From Candidatus Zhuqueibacterota bacterium (lineage in GTDB: Bacteria > SM23-31), in the NCBI GenBank assembly GCA_022562855.1, contig JADFON010000035.1, forward strand, positions 1-11,054: 11,054 nt of DNA, written 5' to 3'. A program made the translations under genes and the position numbers. The notes under the pieces were generated by a model. The model ran no database searches. It was not told where the DNA came from and saw nothing but the letters and a program-made list of their open reading frames with translations. Positions 1-7,768 of this stretch are shown piece after piece (within the stretch, counting starts at the first letter, position 1; every line of letters begins with the position of its first letter).

Positions 1-686
1 AGCTTTTCTAACAACGTATTCCAGTCATCCGTGCCTTCCCAGAGGACAGATTTTAATGCAGCCACGGCATCCGGGCTAAAGCCAGACAGACTTTCTGCCA
101 AAGCGCATACCGCGCTATCTAAATCCGGGTAATTGGAATAAACTTCGTTATACAACCCGTGCTCTTTTGCCCACTGCGCGCTTTGCCATTCGGCGCTGAC
201 CGAAAGCTGATTAAATGCGCTCAGCCCCGCTTTTCGTTCAACCGCAGGTCCTATGACAAACGGACCGATACCCAGGGCAAGTTCACTAAGTTTTATCCCT
301 GCAGTATCCAATGCTAAGACATAATCCGATGCAGCGATGATTCCTACAGCGCCCCCGACCGCTTTTCCCTGTACCCGTGTAATAATGAACTTCGGGCAGT
401 CTTTCATTGCGATGATAAGACCTCCGAACCCCATAAAAAATTCTTTCCCCGATTCAAAGGTCGTAATCGCCGTCAACTCTTCGAACGAAGCGCCGGCGCA
501 GAAGGCTTTTTCTCCCGAACTTTGTAATACTATTACTTTTATCTCATCGCTTTTTCCGGCGTTTTCCACCTCATCTGCCATTTTCCTGAGCAGATTTCCC
601 GGGAGCGAATTACTCTTCGGATGGGAAAAAGTAATCGTTCCGATACCGTTATTTACCGAAATATTTGTGTTTCCGTTTTCTGTCAT
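1..686 (-). CDS. Enoyl-CoA hydratase/isomerase family protein, C-terminus cut by window edge
   Basis: A crotonase-fold protein of which 228 codons are visible; the last few dozen residues lie beyond the left edge. I translated it from the ATG at 686. The oxyanion-hole segment FCAGASFEEL is at residues 62-71 and the second glycine-rich segment KAVGGAVGI at 108-116. Aligned by eye with rat enoyl-CoA hydratase, the position of Glu144 is Gly115, while the position of Glu164 is kept as Glu135 (motif LSELALGIGP). It therefore has one of the two classical hydratase glutamates and may be an isomerase or a modified hydratase. It is the last visible gene of the paa run, 95 bases after paaZ. The leader is AT-rich without a clear Shine-Dalgarno sequence. 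I recall similar proteins in Bacteroidetes paa clusters. The family is certain; the exact substrate is not. Confidence 0.88.
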   Translation of the reverse strand, partial: MTENGNTNISVNNGIGTITFSHPKSNSLPGNLLRKMADEVENAGKSDEIKVIVLQSSGEKAFCAGASFEELTAITTFESGKEFFMGFGGLIIAMKDCPKFIITRVQGKAVGGAVGIIAASDYVLALDTAGIKLSELALGIGPFVIGPAVERKAGLSAFNQLSVSAEWQSAQWAKEHGLYNEVYSNYPDLDSAVCALAESLSGFSPDAVAALKSVLWEGTDDWNTLLEK

Positions 687-781
687 ATTTATTAATTTTT
701 ATTATTTTTGACATTGATTAACACAAACCGGATTTATCAACGCGGAAAAATAGAATTTACCATCTGTACATTTCTGTTCTA

Positions 782-2842
782 TCAGTTTGAATCAGTGTCG
801 GAATTATCCTTACGCTGTACGAGTGTTAAGATTGTAGCTTGTGCAACCGTTTCGTGTTCCTGGTTCAGAACTTCAACGTCCCATTTCACAATACCCTGTA
901 ATACCTCGTCCTCACGTTTTTCTTTTTTTGTTTTTTCCTTACAGGTAAGCTTGACATAAAACGTGTCGCCCACATAGACCGGTTTTGTAAATCTCAAGTC
1001 GTCTATTCCGTAATTTGCAAGAACGGGACCTTTTTTGGGGTCGACAAACAAACCTGCCGCGGCAGAAATTATGAAATACCCGTGCGCAACCCGTCTTTTG
1101 AAAATGGACCCCTCCAGTGAGGTTACATCCATGTGGGCATAAAAAAAGTCACCGCTGACGCCTGCAAAATTGACTATATCCGCTTCGGTTACCGTTCTTC
1201 TGTGGGTTGTCAGGGAATCGCCGATTTGCAGTTCGTCAAAATATTTCCTGAACGGATGCACGATATCCTCTTTCCGTTCTCCGCCTTTCATCCATTCATT
1301 GCAGATATGCGATAACGTTGTCGGGGAACCCTGCAAAGCTGTTCGCTGCATATAATGGAGAACGGACCTGATTCCGCCCAATTCTTCTCCTCCTCCCGCC
1401 CTTCCGGGACCGCCGTGTACAAGATGAGGAAGCGGTGAACCGTGTCCGGTCGACTCTTTCGCGCAGTCGCGGTTTATCACCATTAATCTTCCGTGGTATG
1501 GAGCCGTACCGAAGACAACTTCCCGCGCAACGTTGTTGTCCGCGGTAAAAAGCGACCCGACAAGACTTCCGCGTCCAAGTTTTGCAAGTTCGATCGCTTC
1601 ATCGACCGTTTTATACGGCATAACCGTGTTTACCGGTCCGAATGCCTCGATATCGTGCGGTTCTCTTTTTTTGAACGGTTTATCGCAATAGAGTAAAATC
1701 GGGGGGAAAAAGGCGCCTTTATCCTTGCTGCCTCCAACAATTTCGAAATCTTCCGGGTCTCCAAAAATTAACTCACCGGCGTTTTTTAATGCTTCAACTC
1801 TTCCAGCAACTTCATCAACCTGCTCCCTGCTTGCAAGAGGTCCCATTCGTACTCCCTCTTTTGAGGGGTCGCCGACAGCGATACCGGACAGCCTCTTTTT
1901 CAATGCATCATTCACCTCACCTACATATTTGTCCGGAACAATAGTTCTGCGAATGGCGGTACACTTTTGCCCCGCCTTTACGGTCATCTCTTTTGCTACT
2001 TCTTTTATAAATAAATTAAATTCTTCCGTATCCGGCGCAGCGTCGGGACCGAGCATCGAAAAATTGAGCGAATCGGTTTCCATATTGAATCTTGTTGAAT
2101 TTTCAACAATAACCGGATTTTCTTTGAGCGTTTTGCCGGTCGAAGCCGAACCGGTAAACGTCACCACATCCTGACAGTCAAGATGGTCAAGCAGGTCGCC
2201 GACTCCCCCGCAGATTAGCTGAAGCGCCCCATCGGGAAGAATCCCGGATTTTATCATTTCCTCGACCATAAGACGTGTGAGATAGGAGGTGATGCTCGCG
2301 GGTTTCACTATTGCGGGCATCCCGGCAAGAAACGTCGGGGCAAGTTTCTCCAACATACCCCAGCACGGAAAATTAAATGCATTGATGTGAATCGCTGCGC
2401 CTTCAAGCGGAACACAGACATGTCTTCCGATAAAGGTACCGTTTTTCGAGAGTTGTTCGAGATTGCCTTCGACATAGAACGTCTCATCGGGCATTTCCCG
2501 TCGTCCTTTGGTCGCGTAAGTAAAAAAAGTTGATATTCCCCCTTCTATATCTATCCAGGAGTCTATTTTTGTTGCGCCGGTGGCAGGAGAAAGCTTATAA
2601 AATACCTCTTTCTTATCCATAAGGTACAACGCCATGGCTTTTAACATTCTTCCACGTTCATGAAAGGTCATTCCCCGAAGTTTCGGTCCGCCGATGTTCC
2701 GGGCGTAAGCGAGAATACTCTTGAAATCGAGTCCTTCGCTGGTGACTTCAGCGATATTTTCGCCTGTCACCGCATGATAGAGTTTTTTTCCTTTTCCGGT
2801 TCCTGCCGTCCATTTACCCTGGACAAAACTTTTTAGCTTCAT
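782..2842 (-). CDS. paaZ: Bifunctional oxepin-CoA hydrolase / 3-oxo-5,6-dehydrosuberyl-CoA semialdehyde dehydrogenase PaaZ
   Basis: A 686-residue fusion, close to the length of E. coli PaaZ. Residues 1 to about 500 are an aldehyde dehydrogenase: the glutamate base is Glu255 (NMETDS) and the nucleophile is Cys294 (GQKCTAIRR). Residues from about 535 to the end are a MaoC-type hot-dog hydratase, with Asp565 and His570 in SGDFFYAHMD and the segment RVAHGYFIISAAAGLFVD at 584-601. In E. coli the equivalent aspartate is needed for ring opening. The hydratase half opens oxepin-CoA to a semialdehyde, and the dehydrogenase half oxidises it with NADP+, avoiding a reactive intermediate that can cyclise to a dead-end compound. 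Both active sites look intact. The start at 2842 is supported by a GAGG eight bases upstream. It lies 52 bases after paaY. Confidence 0.96.
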   Translation of the reverse strand: MKLKSFVQGKWTAGTGKGKKLYHAVTGENIAEVTSEGLDFKSILAYARNIGGPKLRGMTFHERGRMLKAMALYLMDKKEVFYKLSPATGATKIDSWIDIEGGISTFFTYATKGRREMPDETFYVEGNLEQLSKNGTFIGRHVCVPLEGAAIHINAFNFPCWGMLEKLAPTFLAGMPAIVKPASITSYLTRLMVEEMIKSGILPDGALQLICGGVGDLLDHLDCQDVVTFTGSASTGKTLKENPVIVENSTRFNMETDSLNFSMLGPDAAPDTEEFNLFIKEVAKEMTVKAGQKCTAIRRTIVPDKYVGEVNDALKKRLSGIAVGDPSKEGVRMGPLASREQVDEVAGRVEALKNAGELIFGDPEDFEIVGGSKDKGAFFPPILLYCDKPFKKREPHDIEAFGPVNTVMPYKTVDEAIELAKLGRGSLVGSLFTADNNVAREVVFGTAPYHGRLMVINRDCAKESTGHGSPLPHLVHGGPGRAGGGEELGGIRSVLHYMQRTALQGSPTTLSHICNEWMKGGERKEDIVHPFRKYFDELQIGDSLTTHRRTVTEADIVNFAGVSGDFFYAHMDVTSLEGSIFKRRVAHGYFIISAAAGLFVDPKKGPVLANYGIDDLRFTKPVYVGDTFYVKLTCKEKTKKEKREDEVLQGIVKWDVEVLNQEHETVAQATILTLVQRKDNSDTDSN

Positions 2843-2894
2843 TCGGTTAACCTCATATTTTCTCCCTGTTACATCTCAAAACTGCCAAATAAAA

Positions 2895-3500
2895 TTATTT
2901 TTGGGACTTGATTTCATGCCATGTTTTGTATATTTGTGGTTGCTTTGGCTTGTCTTTTTGCATCTCTCCTAACGGTTCGCACGACTTGAGAGACCGGTGC
3001 AGTTGTTCGGGAAGCGACTGGTAAAGCCTTGTCCCGTCGGTCTTCCACTTAATCATTTCATCGTCAACATCTTTTACAATTTTTGCCGGGTTTCCTACAA
3101 CTACTTTGCGGTTGGGAATCTTCATATCTGCCGGAACGAAACAGAGCGCGCCTATAATGCACTCATCTCCTATCACGGCGTTATCCATAATTACAGAATT
3201 CATACCTATTAATGTATTGAAGCCTATCGACGCCCCGTGTATAATCGCCCCGTGACCGATGTGTGCGCTTTTCTGAAGCCTGACCGTCACGCCGGGAAAC
3301 ATATGAATAGTGCAGTTTTCCTGTACGTTACATCCATCCTCGATGATAATCTCTCCCCAATCACCCCTTATCGCCGCTCCGGGACCGACATATACATTTT
3401 TCCCGATCGTTACATTTCCTGTAACGGTGGCGTTGGGATGAATAAAAGCCGATTCGTGAACCACGGGGATAAAACCGTCGAATTCGAATATATTATTCAT
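2895..3500 (-). CDS. paaY: Hexapeptide-repeat thioesterase PaaY
   Basis: A 201-residue left-handed beta-helix protein with hexapeptide repeats from about residue 20 to 145 (for example VTIGKNVYVGPGAAIRGDWG), like E. coli PaaY in length and sequence. The gamma-carbonic-anhydrase-type metal ligands are visible as His66, His83 and His88, the last two in AHIGHGAIIHG. The C-terminal tail is helical and charged. PaaY is reported to hydrolyse CoA thioesters formed when the ring-opening step misfires, returning CoA to the pathway. The ATG at 3500 lies only six bases from the inverted repeat bounding the upstream cassette, so the entire leader belongs to or adjoins that element and shows no Shine-Dalgarno sequence. 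Its native upstream region therefore appears to have been displaced from paaJ. Confidence 0.94.
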   Translation of the reverse strand: MNNIFEFDGFIPVVHESAFIHPNATVTGNVTIGKNVYVGPGAAIRGDWGEIIIEDGCNVQENCTIHMFPGVTVRLQKSAHIGHGAIIHGASIGFNTLIGMNSVIMDNAVIGDECIIGALCFVPADMKIPNRKVVVGNPAKIVKDVDDEMIKWKTDGTRLYQSLPEQLHRSLKSCEPLGEMQKDKPKQPQIYKTWHEIKSQK

Positions 3501-3506
3501 ATTTTA

Positions 3507-3535
3507 GACACAGATTTACACTGATTAAACTGATT
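3507..3535. repeat. Left inverted repeat of the GxxExxY cassette
   Basis: A 29-base arm beginning GACACAGATTTACA and ending TTAAACTGATT on the plus strand. It is the reverse complement of 4001-4029 with a single mismatch (28 of 29). It ends six bases from the paaY start codon. The word ATCTGTGT and its complement recur in the 7831-7933 element, so this is a family of repeats and not a single chance pair. Confidence 0.9.
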
Positions 3536-3553
3536 AAAAGCGATTCACATCTA

Positions 3554-3940
3554 TTATATATCATGTATTTTTCGTTTAATATCCATTTTTTTACCAAAGT
3601 TTATTAAAAGACCAATATCAATATCGGTAGCTTTTAAGTAGTTTACTAACTGAACCTCATGAATTTGATTGAGTTTTTCTATAGCTTTCACTTCTACAAT
3701 TACCTTGTTCTCTATGACGATATCTGCAAAATACTCTCCGACTAATGCCTTTTCAAAGTAAACATTTATCGGATATTGCTGTTCAACTTTTAGCTCTATT
3801 ATTCCCAATCTATATACCAATGCATTTTCGTAAATTTTCTCAAGAAAGCCATATCCTAATTCATTGTAAACATAGTACGCTTCTTTGATTATTTTCTCTG
3901 TAATGTCAGAATATTTATAGTCTCCCTTTATATATTTCAT
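3554..3940 (-). CDS. GxxExxY-family protein, PD-(D/E)XK nuclease-like
   Basis: A 128-residue protein with the family signature GFLEKIY at residues 31-37 (Gly31, Glu34, Tyr37). Further on is Asp73 followed by Glu83-Val-Lys85 (ADIVIENKV then IVEVKA), the spacing expected of a PD-(D/E)XK nuclease core. The family is widespread, often multi-copy, and has no settled function that I know of. It has no link to phenylacetate chemistry. It reads in the operon direction between paaJ and paaY, is much more AT-rich than its neighbours (17 of 60 bases are G or C at 3601-3660, against 29 of 60 at 4321-4380 in paaJ), and is bounded by near-perfect inverted repeats. This points to an inserted cassette. No Shine-Dalgarno sequence is evident before the ATG at 3940. 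Confidence 0.9.
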   Translation of the reverse strand: MKYIKGDYKYSDITEKIIKEAYYVYNELGYGFLEKIYENALVYRLGIIELKVEQQYPINVYFEKALVGEYFADIVIENKVIVEVKAIEKLNQIHEVQLVNYLKATDIDIGLLINFGKKMDIKRKIHDI

Positions 3941-4000
3941 AAAATCGAGCTATTCCAGATATCATTTAACGCTTCAAAAATTATTATTCTAAACAGTGGA

Positions 4001-4029
4001 AATCAGTTTAATCAATGTAAATCTGTGTC
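4001..4029. repeat. Right inverted repeat of the GxxExxY cassette
   Basis: The 29-base partner of 3507-3535, beginning AATCAGTTTAATCA and ending AAATCTGTGTC on the plus strand, inverted and matching at 28 of 29 positions. It ends nine bases from the paaJ stop codon. I looked for an extension of the pairing or a target-site duplication outside the two arms and found none that is clean; both flanks are AT-rich. Confidence 0.9.
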
Positions 4030-4038
4030 ATAATAAAT

Positions 4039-5262
4039 TTAAACTCGTTCAATAATTACTGCCATTCCCTGACCGACCCCAACGCACATTGTGCAGAGAG
4101 CATATTTTTCTTTGCGAATTTCAAGTTCGTTCATTGCTGTGGTAATCAGCCGCGCTCCGGTCATGCCGAGAGGATGACCGATAGCGATGGCTCCGCCGTT
4201 TGGGTTTACCCTGGGATCATCATCGGCTAAAACCAGTTCGCGCAGACAAGCGAGACTTTGCGCTGAAAACGCTTCGTTTAACTCGATAACCGACATATCA
4301 TCCAGTGACAGCCCTGTTTTGCTCATCACTTTTTCTGTTGCTCCAACAGGACCCATGCCCATTAATCGAGGTTCCAAACCGACCACTGCAGACCCGACAA
4401 TCCTTGCCCGCGGCTTCAAATTAAATTCTTTTGCAGCGGATTCGGAACCGACCAACAAGGCGCATGACCCGTCGTTGATCCCGGAGGAATTTCCTGCCGT
4501 AACCGACCCTTTGCCATCAAGGCGAAAGACTGGTTTGAGCTTTGAAAGTATCTCCGTTGTTGTGGCTGGTCTGAGAAATTCATCATGTTTAAACTGCAAT
4601 GGATCAGCTTTTTTTACCGGTATCTCAACCGGGGTTATTTCTTTTGCAAATCTTCCGTTTTCACGTGCTGCCGCCGCTTTTTTTTGCGAGTTGAAGGCAA
4701 ATATATCCTGGTCTTCGCGGTTTATATTGTACATCTCCGCAACATTTTCCGCAGTGTTTCCCATCGAGTCGATGCCAAACAATTTCTCTATGACCGGGTT
4801 TACAAATCTCCAGCCGAAGCTCGAATCGAATATTTCCGCTTTTCGGGAAAAAGCCGCTTCCGGCTTACTCAGCACAAAGGGCGCCCTCGTCATATGTTCT
4901 ACACCGCCGGCAATATACAAATCACCATCACCCAGCCGAATCGCCCGGGACGCATGGACAACGGCGCTCATCCCGGATGCGCACAACCTATTCACTGTTT
5001 CGCCGGGAACCGATGCAGGTATCCCTGCGATTAGAAGCGCCATTCTTGCCACGTTTCTGTTGTCTTCGCCAGCCTGGTTTGCACAACCGAAAATAACATC
5101 GTCAATCCGGTCGCCCGGAACAGTGGAGTTACGTTCAATGATTTTTCTGATCGTCCAAGCCGCAAGATCATCTGCACGGATATTCGATAGAGAACCGGCG
5201 TGCTTTCCTACCGGGGTTCTGACAGCGTCAAATATGTAAGCGTCTCTCAAATCATGCACCAA
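4039..5262 (-). CDS. paaJ: 3-oxoadipyl-CoA / 3-oxo-5,6-dehydrosuberyl-CoA thiolase PaaJ
   Basis: A 407-residue type II thiolase of the usual length. The acyl-accepting cysteine is Cys94 (NRLCASGMSAV), the histidine is His363 (AIAIGHPLGMTGARL), and the second cysteine is Cys393 (CVGVGQGMA); NEAFSAQ supplies the conserved asparagine. The N-terminus DAYIFDAVRTPVGKHAGSL is typical of beta-ketoadipyl-CoA thiolases, with a His in place of the more usual Arg or Tyr after Gly-Lys. In this pathway PaaJ acts twice, first on 3-oxo-5,6-dehydrosuberyl-CoA and finally on 3-oxoadipyl-CoA to give acetyl-CoA and succinyl-CoA. It starts eight bases after paaI, which indicates translational coupling, and is followed by the repeat-bounded cassette. 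The identity rests on family plus context. Confidence 0.95.
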   Translation of the reverse strand: MVHDLRDAYIFDAVRTPVGKHAGSLSNIRADDLAAWTIRKIIERNSTVPGDRIDDVIFGCANQAGEDNRNVARMALLIAGIPASVPGETVNRLCASGMSAVVHASRAIRLGDGDLYIAGGVEHMTRAPFVLSKPEAAFSRKAEIFDSSFGWRFVNPVIEKLFGIDSMGNTAENVAEMYNINREDQDIFAFNSQKKAAAARENGRFAKEITPVEIPVKKADPLQFKHDEFLRPATTTEILSKLKPVFRLDGKGSVTAGNSSGINDGSCALLVGSESAAKEFNLKPRARIVGSAVVGLEPRLMGMGPVGATEKVMSKTGLSLDDMSVIELNEAFSAQSLACLRELVLADDDPRVNPNGGAIAIGHPLGMTGARLITTAMNELEIRKEKYALCTMCVGVGQGMAVIIERV

Positions 5263-5270
5263 TTCTGATT

Positions 5271-5693
5271 TTAGTCTAAGACATTTTTGTGCGTTCTAAA
5301 GACAGTTCCGCGAAAAAAACCAACGGCGGTTCCGTCCTGTTTTGTAATAGTAATATCGTATATACCGGTCTTATTAGTAACATTTTTTTCATGTGCAGAG
5401 GCGGTGAGAACATCACCGTCCACAACCGGGGCAGGAAACGACATATTTGCCTGCATGACAACACTTAAGCGGCCATGTGAATTGGACGCAAATGCCAATG
5501 CGCTGTCTGCAAAGGCAAATGTAATGCCCCCGTGAAGGATATAAAAACCATTCAACATTTCCTTTCGAACGGTCATCTCGATTTCAGCATATCCCGGTTT
5601 CAGATCCAGCAATTTGACGCCAAGCCATTTGCTGAATGCGTCGTTCTTGAGCATTTTTTCTACCGCTTTTTCCGCAAGCTGTTGTTTATTCAT
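5271..5693 (-). CDS. paaI: Hydroxyphenylacetyl-CoA thioesterase PaaI
   Basis: A 140-residue single-domain hot-dog thioesterase, the length of E. coli PaaI. The active-site region is NGFYILHGGITFAFADSA at residues 48-65, with the His-Gly-Gly turn at 54-56 and Asp63 matching the catalytic aspartate of PaaI enzymes. The later segment with GDVLTASA and NKTGIYDI is the usual core of the fold. PaaI releases CoA from ring-hydroxylated phenylacetyl-CoA side products that would otherwise trap CoA. It sits 31 bases after paaH and eight bases before paaJ, inside a tightly packed block. The family is clear; its choice of substrate is inferred from context. Confidence 0.94.
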   Translation of the reverse strand: MNKQQLAEKAVEKMLKNDAFSKWLGVKLLDLKPGYAEIEMTVRKEMLNGFYILHGGITFAFADSALAFASNSHGRLSVVMQANMSFPAPVVDGDVLTASAHEKNVTNKTGIYDITITKQDGTAVGFFRGTVFRTHKNVLD

Positions 5694-5724
5694 AATTTTT
5701 TCAATGTGTTAATTCAAATCGTTT

Positions 5725-6900
5725 TTAGTAGAATTTCTCTTTTCTCTTAACCATCCTTTTTATCAGCGGATTCGGGCGGTATCGGTCTTCTCCGTATTCG
5801 TCCTGCAGGTCGGTTAGATTCTTCAAAATCGTATCCAAGCCTATCTCGTCCGCCCATTCCAGCAAACCTCTCGGATAGTTGACCCCTTTTGTCATTGCGA
5901 TGTCGATGTCGGACGGAGTTGCGACATTGAGAAACACAGCGTCTGCGGCTTCATTGATCAACATGGCAAGTATCCGCTGAACTATCTTTTCCCCCAGTTC
6001 TATGTCTGTAACCGGTGAAGGATTTACCGCCCCGTTACCATATTCATAAAATCCCTTTCCGGTCTTTTTCCCCAGAAAATTTGCCTCCACCATCCTTTTT
6101 TGTATTTGTGAAGGCTTAAAACGGGGATCGTAATAGAAAGCTTCAAACACAGTTTCCGAAACTTTATAATTAACGTCGTTTCCGATCAAATCCATCAGTT
6201 CGAAGGGTCCCATTCGGAATCCGCCGATCTCTTTCATAGCCCAGTCGATCGTTGCAGCATCGGCTATCCCTTCCTCCATTATCCTCAAAGCCTCTCCATA
6301 AAAAGGACGTCCGATCCGGTTCACAATAAAACCCGGTGTGTCCTTTGCAAGAACCGTAGTTTTGCCCCAAGATTTCAGAAGGTCACACGCTTTTCCGACC
6401 GTTTGTCCGGATGTTGTCAATCCTGTGATAATTTCGACTAACGGCATTACCGGGGCAGGGTTAAAAAAATGTAGCCCCAGAAACCGGTCCCGTTTTTCGA
6501 CCGCTGAACCGATCGATGTTATAGATAACGAGGAAGTGTTAGTTGCGAGAAGGGCGTCAGCATCGACTATGGCTTCCAGGTTCTCAAAAACTTTTTGTTT
6601 TATTTTAAGGTTTTCTACAACCGCTTCAATAACCAAAGCGCAATCAACGAACTTCTTAATATCAGTACTCAGTACTATTTTATCAATTATTGCCCCGGCT
6701 TCAGACTTCTTTATACTTCCTTTTTCCACTTTCCGGTCAAGGATTATTTTTATATTTTGACAGGCTGTTTCAAGAGCTGCTTTGTCGGTATCGTACAGGT
6801 AAACCAAATGACCGTTTGCTGCCGCGACCTGGGCAATTCCGGCGCCCATTGTTCCCGCACCGATAACTCCGATAGGTTTAGATTTGTCTATTTTTCTCAC
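5725..6900 (-). CDS. paaH: 3-hydroxyadipyl-CoA dehydrogenase PaaH
   Basis: A 391-residue 3-hydroxyacyl-CoA dehydrogenase. The NAD-binding Rossmann motif GVIGAGTMG is at residues 11-19. The catalytic dyad is His144 (LHFFNPAPVMPL) and Glu156, with Asn194 in KDTPGFIVNR. The first C-terminal helical domain runs from about 188 to 286, and a second one from about 303 to the end (AMTKGVNYPRGLLEWADEIG). E. coli PaaH is longer, about 475 residues; the difference seems to lie between the two C-terminal domains, both of which are present here. It oxidises 3-hydroxyadipyl-CoA to 3-oxoadipyl-CoA for PaaJ. It begins two bases after the paaG stop codon, so the pair is probably translationally coupled. Confidence 0.95.
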   Translation of the reverse strand: MRKIDKSKPIGVIGAGTMGAGIAQVAAANGHLVYLYDTDKAALETACQNIKIILDRKVEKGSIKKSEAGAIIDKIVLSTDIKKFVDCALVIEAVVENLKIKQKVFENLEAIVDADALLATNTSSLSITSIGSAVEKRDRFLGLHFFNPAPVMPLVEIITGLTTSGQTVGKACDLLKSWGKTTVLAKDTPGFIVNRIGRPFYGEALRIMEEGIADAATIDWAMKEIGGFRMGPFELMDLIGNDVNYKVSETVFEAFYYDPRFKPSQIQKRMVEANFLGKKTGKGFYEYGNGAVNPSPVTDIELGEKIVQRILAMLINEAADAVFLNVATPSDIDIAMTKGVNYPRGLLEWADEIGLDTILKNLTDLQDEYGEDRYRPNPLIKRMVKRKEKFY

Positions 6901-6902
6901 GT

Positions 6903-7688
6903 TTATTTCCCGGTAAATTTTGGTTTTCTCTTTTCTATAAATGCCCTGACGCCTTCCCGGTAATCATGAGTCTTACCCGCAATCCCCTGAAGTTCTTCCT
7001 CAAATTCGAGCTGTGAATCAAGATCATTAGAAAATGACCGGTTAAATCCGCGCTTAATCAGTCCAAGACCGGTTGTAGGCATCGAAGCCAGCCGTTCGGA
7101 CAGGTTCAGCGATTCGCTTTTTAGTTTGTCATGCTCAACCACCTTGTAAATCATACCGTATTCAAGCGCCAGTTTTGCCGATATTTTCTCGCCAAGCATC
7201 GCCATCGCTGTGGCTCTGGGCAGACCGACCAAACGGGGCAGAAAAAATGTTCCACCGCTGTCAGGTATCAAACCTACATGACAGAACGATTGAATAAACG
7301 ATGCATTTTCAGAAGCGATCACAAGGTCGCATGCAAGAGCAATGTTTGCTCCGGCGCCGGCTGCAACGCCATTCACCGCACACACAACCGGTTTCTCAAG
7401 ATGACGGATCCCCTTTATTATAGGGCTATACGATTCCTTGACGATTTCTTCGATGATTTCAGAATTATTCGGATCCGACACTTCCGCCAGGTCTTGACCG
7501 GCGCAGAATGCTCTGCCTGCACCTGTAAACAAAACACATCGAATCGAATCGTCATCTTGTGCGGAAGCAAGAACTGCCTGCACCTCTTTTGCCATTTCCC
7601 TGTTGAAGCTGTTGAGGACGTCGGGACGGTTCAACGTAAGGTGTGCAACACTATTGATTACCTTGTAACTGATAAAATCGAATGACAT
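6903..7688 (-). CDS. paaG: 1,2-epoxyphenylacetyl-CoA isomerase PaaG
   Basis: A 261-residue crotonase very close to E. coli PaaG by eye, especially NGVAAGAGANIALACDLVIA, the GLIPDSGGTFFLPR region and the C-terminus DYREGVRAFIEKRKPKFTGK. The oxyanion-hole segment AFCAGQDL is at residues 60-67. The positions of both classical hydratase glutamates are occupied by other residues (Asn115 and Phe135), while Asp143 in the IPD motif matches the catalytic aspartate of PaaG. This identifies an isomerase and not the PaaF hydratase. It turns the ring epoxide into oxepin-CoA and can shift double bonds in the unsaturated intermediate. It is the first gene after a 252-base gap, with an AT-rich leader, so it may start a separate transcript. 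Confidence 0.95.
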   Translation of the reverse strand: MSFDFISYKVINSVAHLTLNRPDVLNSFNREMAKEVQAVLASAQDDDSIRCVLFTGAGRAFCAGQDLAEVSDPNNSEIIEEIVKESYSPIIKGIRHLEKPVVCAVNGVAAGAGANIALACDLVIASENASFIQSFCHVGLIPDSGGTFFLPRLVGLPRATAMAMLGEKISAKLALEYGMIYKVVEHDKLKSESLNLSERLASMPTTGLGLIKRGFNRSFSNDLDSQLEFEEELQGIAGKTHDYREGVRAFIEKRKPKFTGK

Positions 7689-7768
7689 AATTAATTTTGT
7701 TTTCTTTTTGATAATACTATATTCGAGGATAATTTTTCATTGCTGGGACATATCAAGGCTAACAACTA

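Larger units (their letters stand above)
3507..4029. mobile_element. 523-base cassette: inverted repeats around a GxxExxY gene
   Basis: The unit runs from one 29-base inverted repeat to the other, with the AT-rich GxxExxY gene as its only gene. It fits exactly between the paaJ stop and the paaY start without disrupting either. The structure resembles a small transposon or mobilised cassette, but no transposase is encoded, so it would depend on an enzyme in trans or on a mechanism involving its nuclease-like protein. Mobility is an inference from the repeats, base composition and position. Confidence 0.5.

Noticed and set aside
337-711. A 124-codon plus-strand frame opposite the left-edge crotonase
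   Set aside because: The minus-strand reading gives a well-formed crotonase through the whole interval; the plus-strand frame has no family features.
711-721. ACATTGATTAA between paaZ and the crotonase, an 11-base match to the cassette arm
   Set aside because: The match does not extend and there is no inverted partner nearby; in AT-rich intergenic DNA it could be chance.
746-782. Possible terminator after paaZ (ATAGAA paired with TTCTAT, then a T-run)
   Set aside because: The stem is six AT-rich base pairs with a 21-base loop, too weak to call, and the next gene follows closely in the same direction.
1725-2174. A 149-codon plus-strand frame opposite paaZ
   Set aside because: Antisense to the aldehyde dehydrogenase core, with Ser- and Thr-rich sequence typical of an antisense shadow and no ribosome site of note.
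3501-4038. Target-site duplication around the GxxExxY cassette
   Set aside because: The flanks (ATTTTA on the left, ATAATAAAT on the right) share only AT-rich character; no direct repeat adjoins the arms.
4187-5239. A 350-codon open frame on the plus strand, opposite paaJ
   Set aside because: It lies entirely antisense to a clear thiolase with intact catalytic residues; its translation shows no recognisable domain. It is a by-product of codon bias on the other strand.
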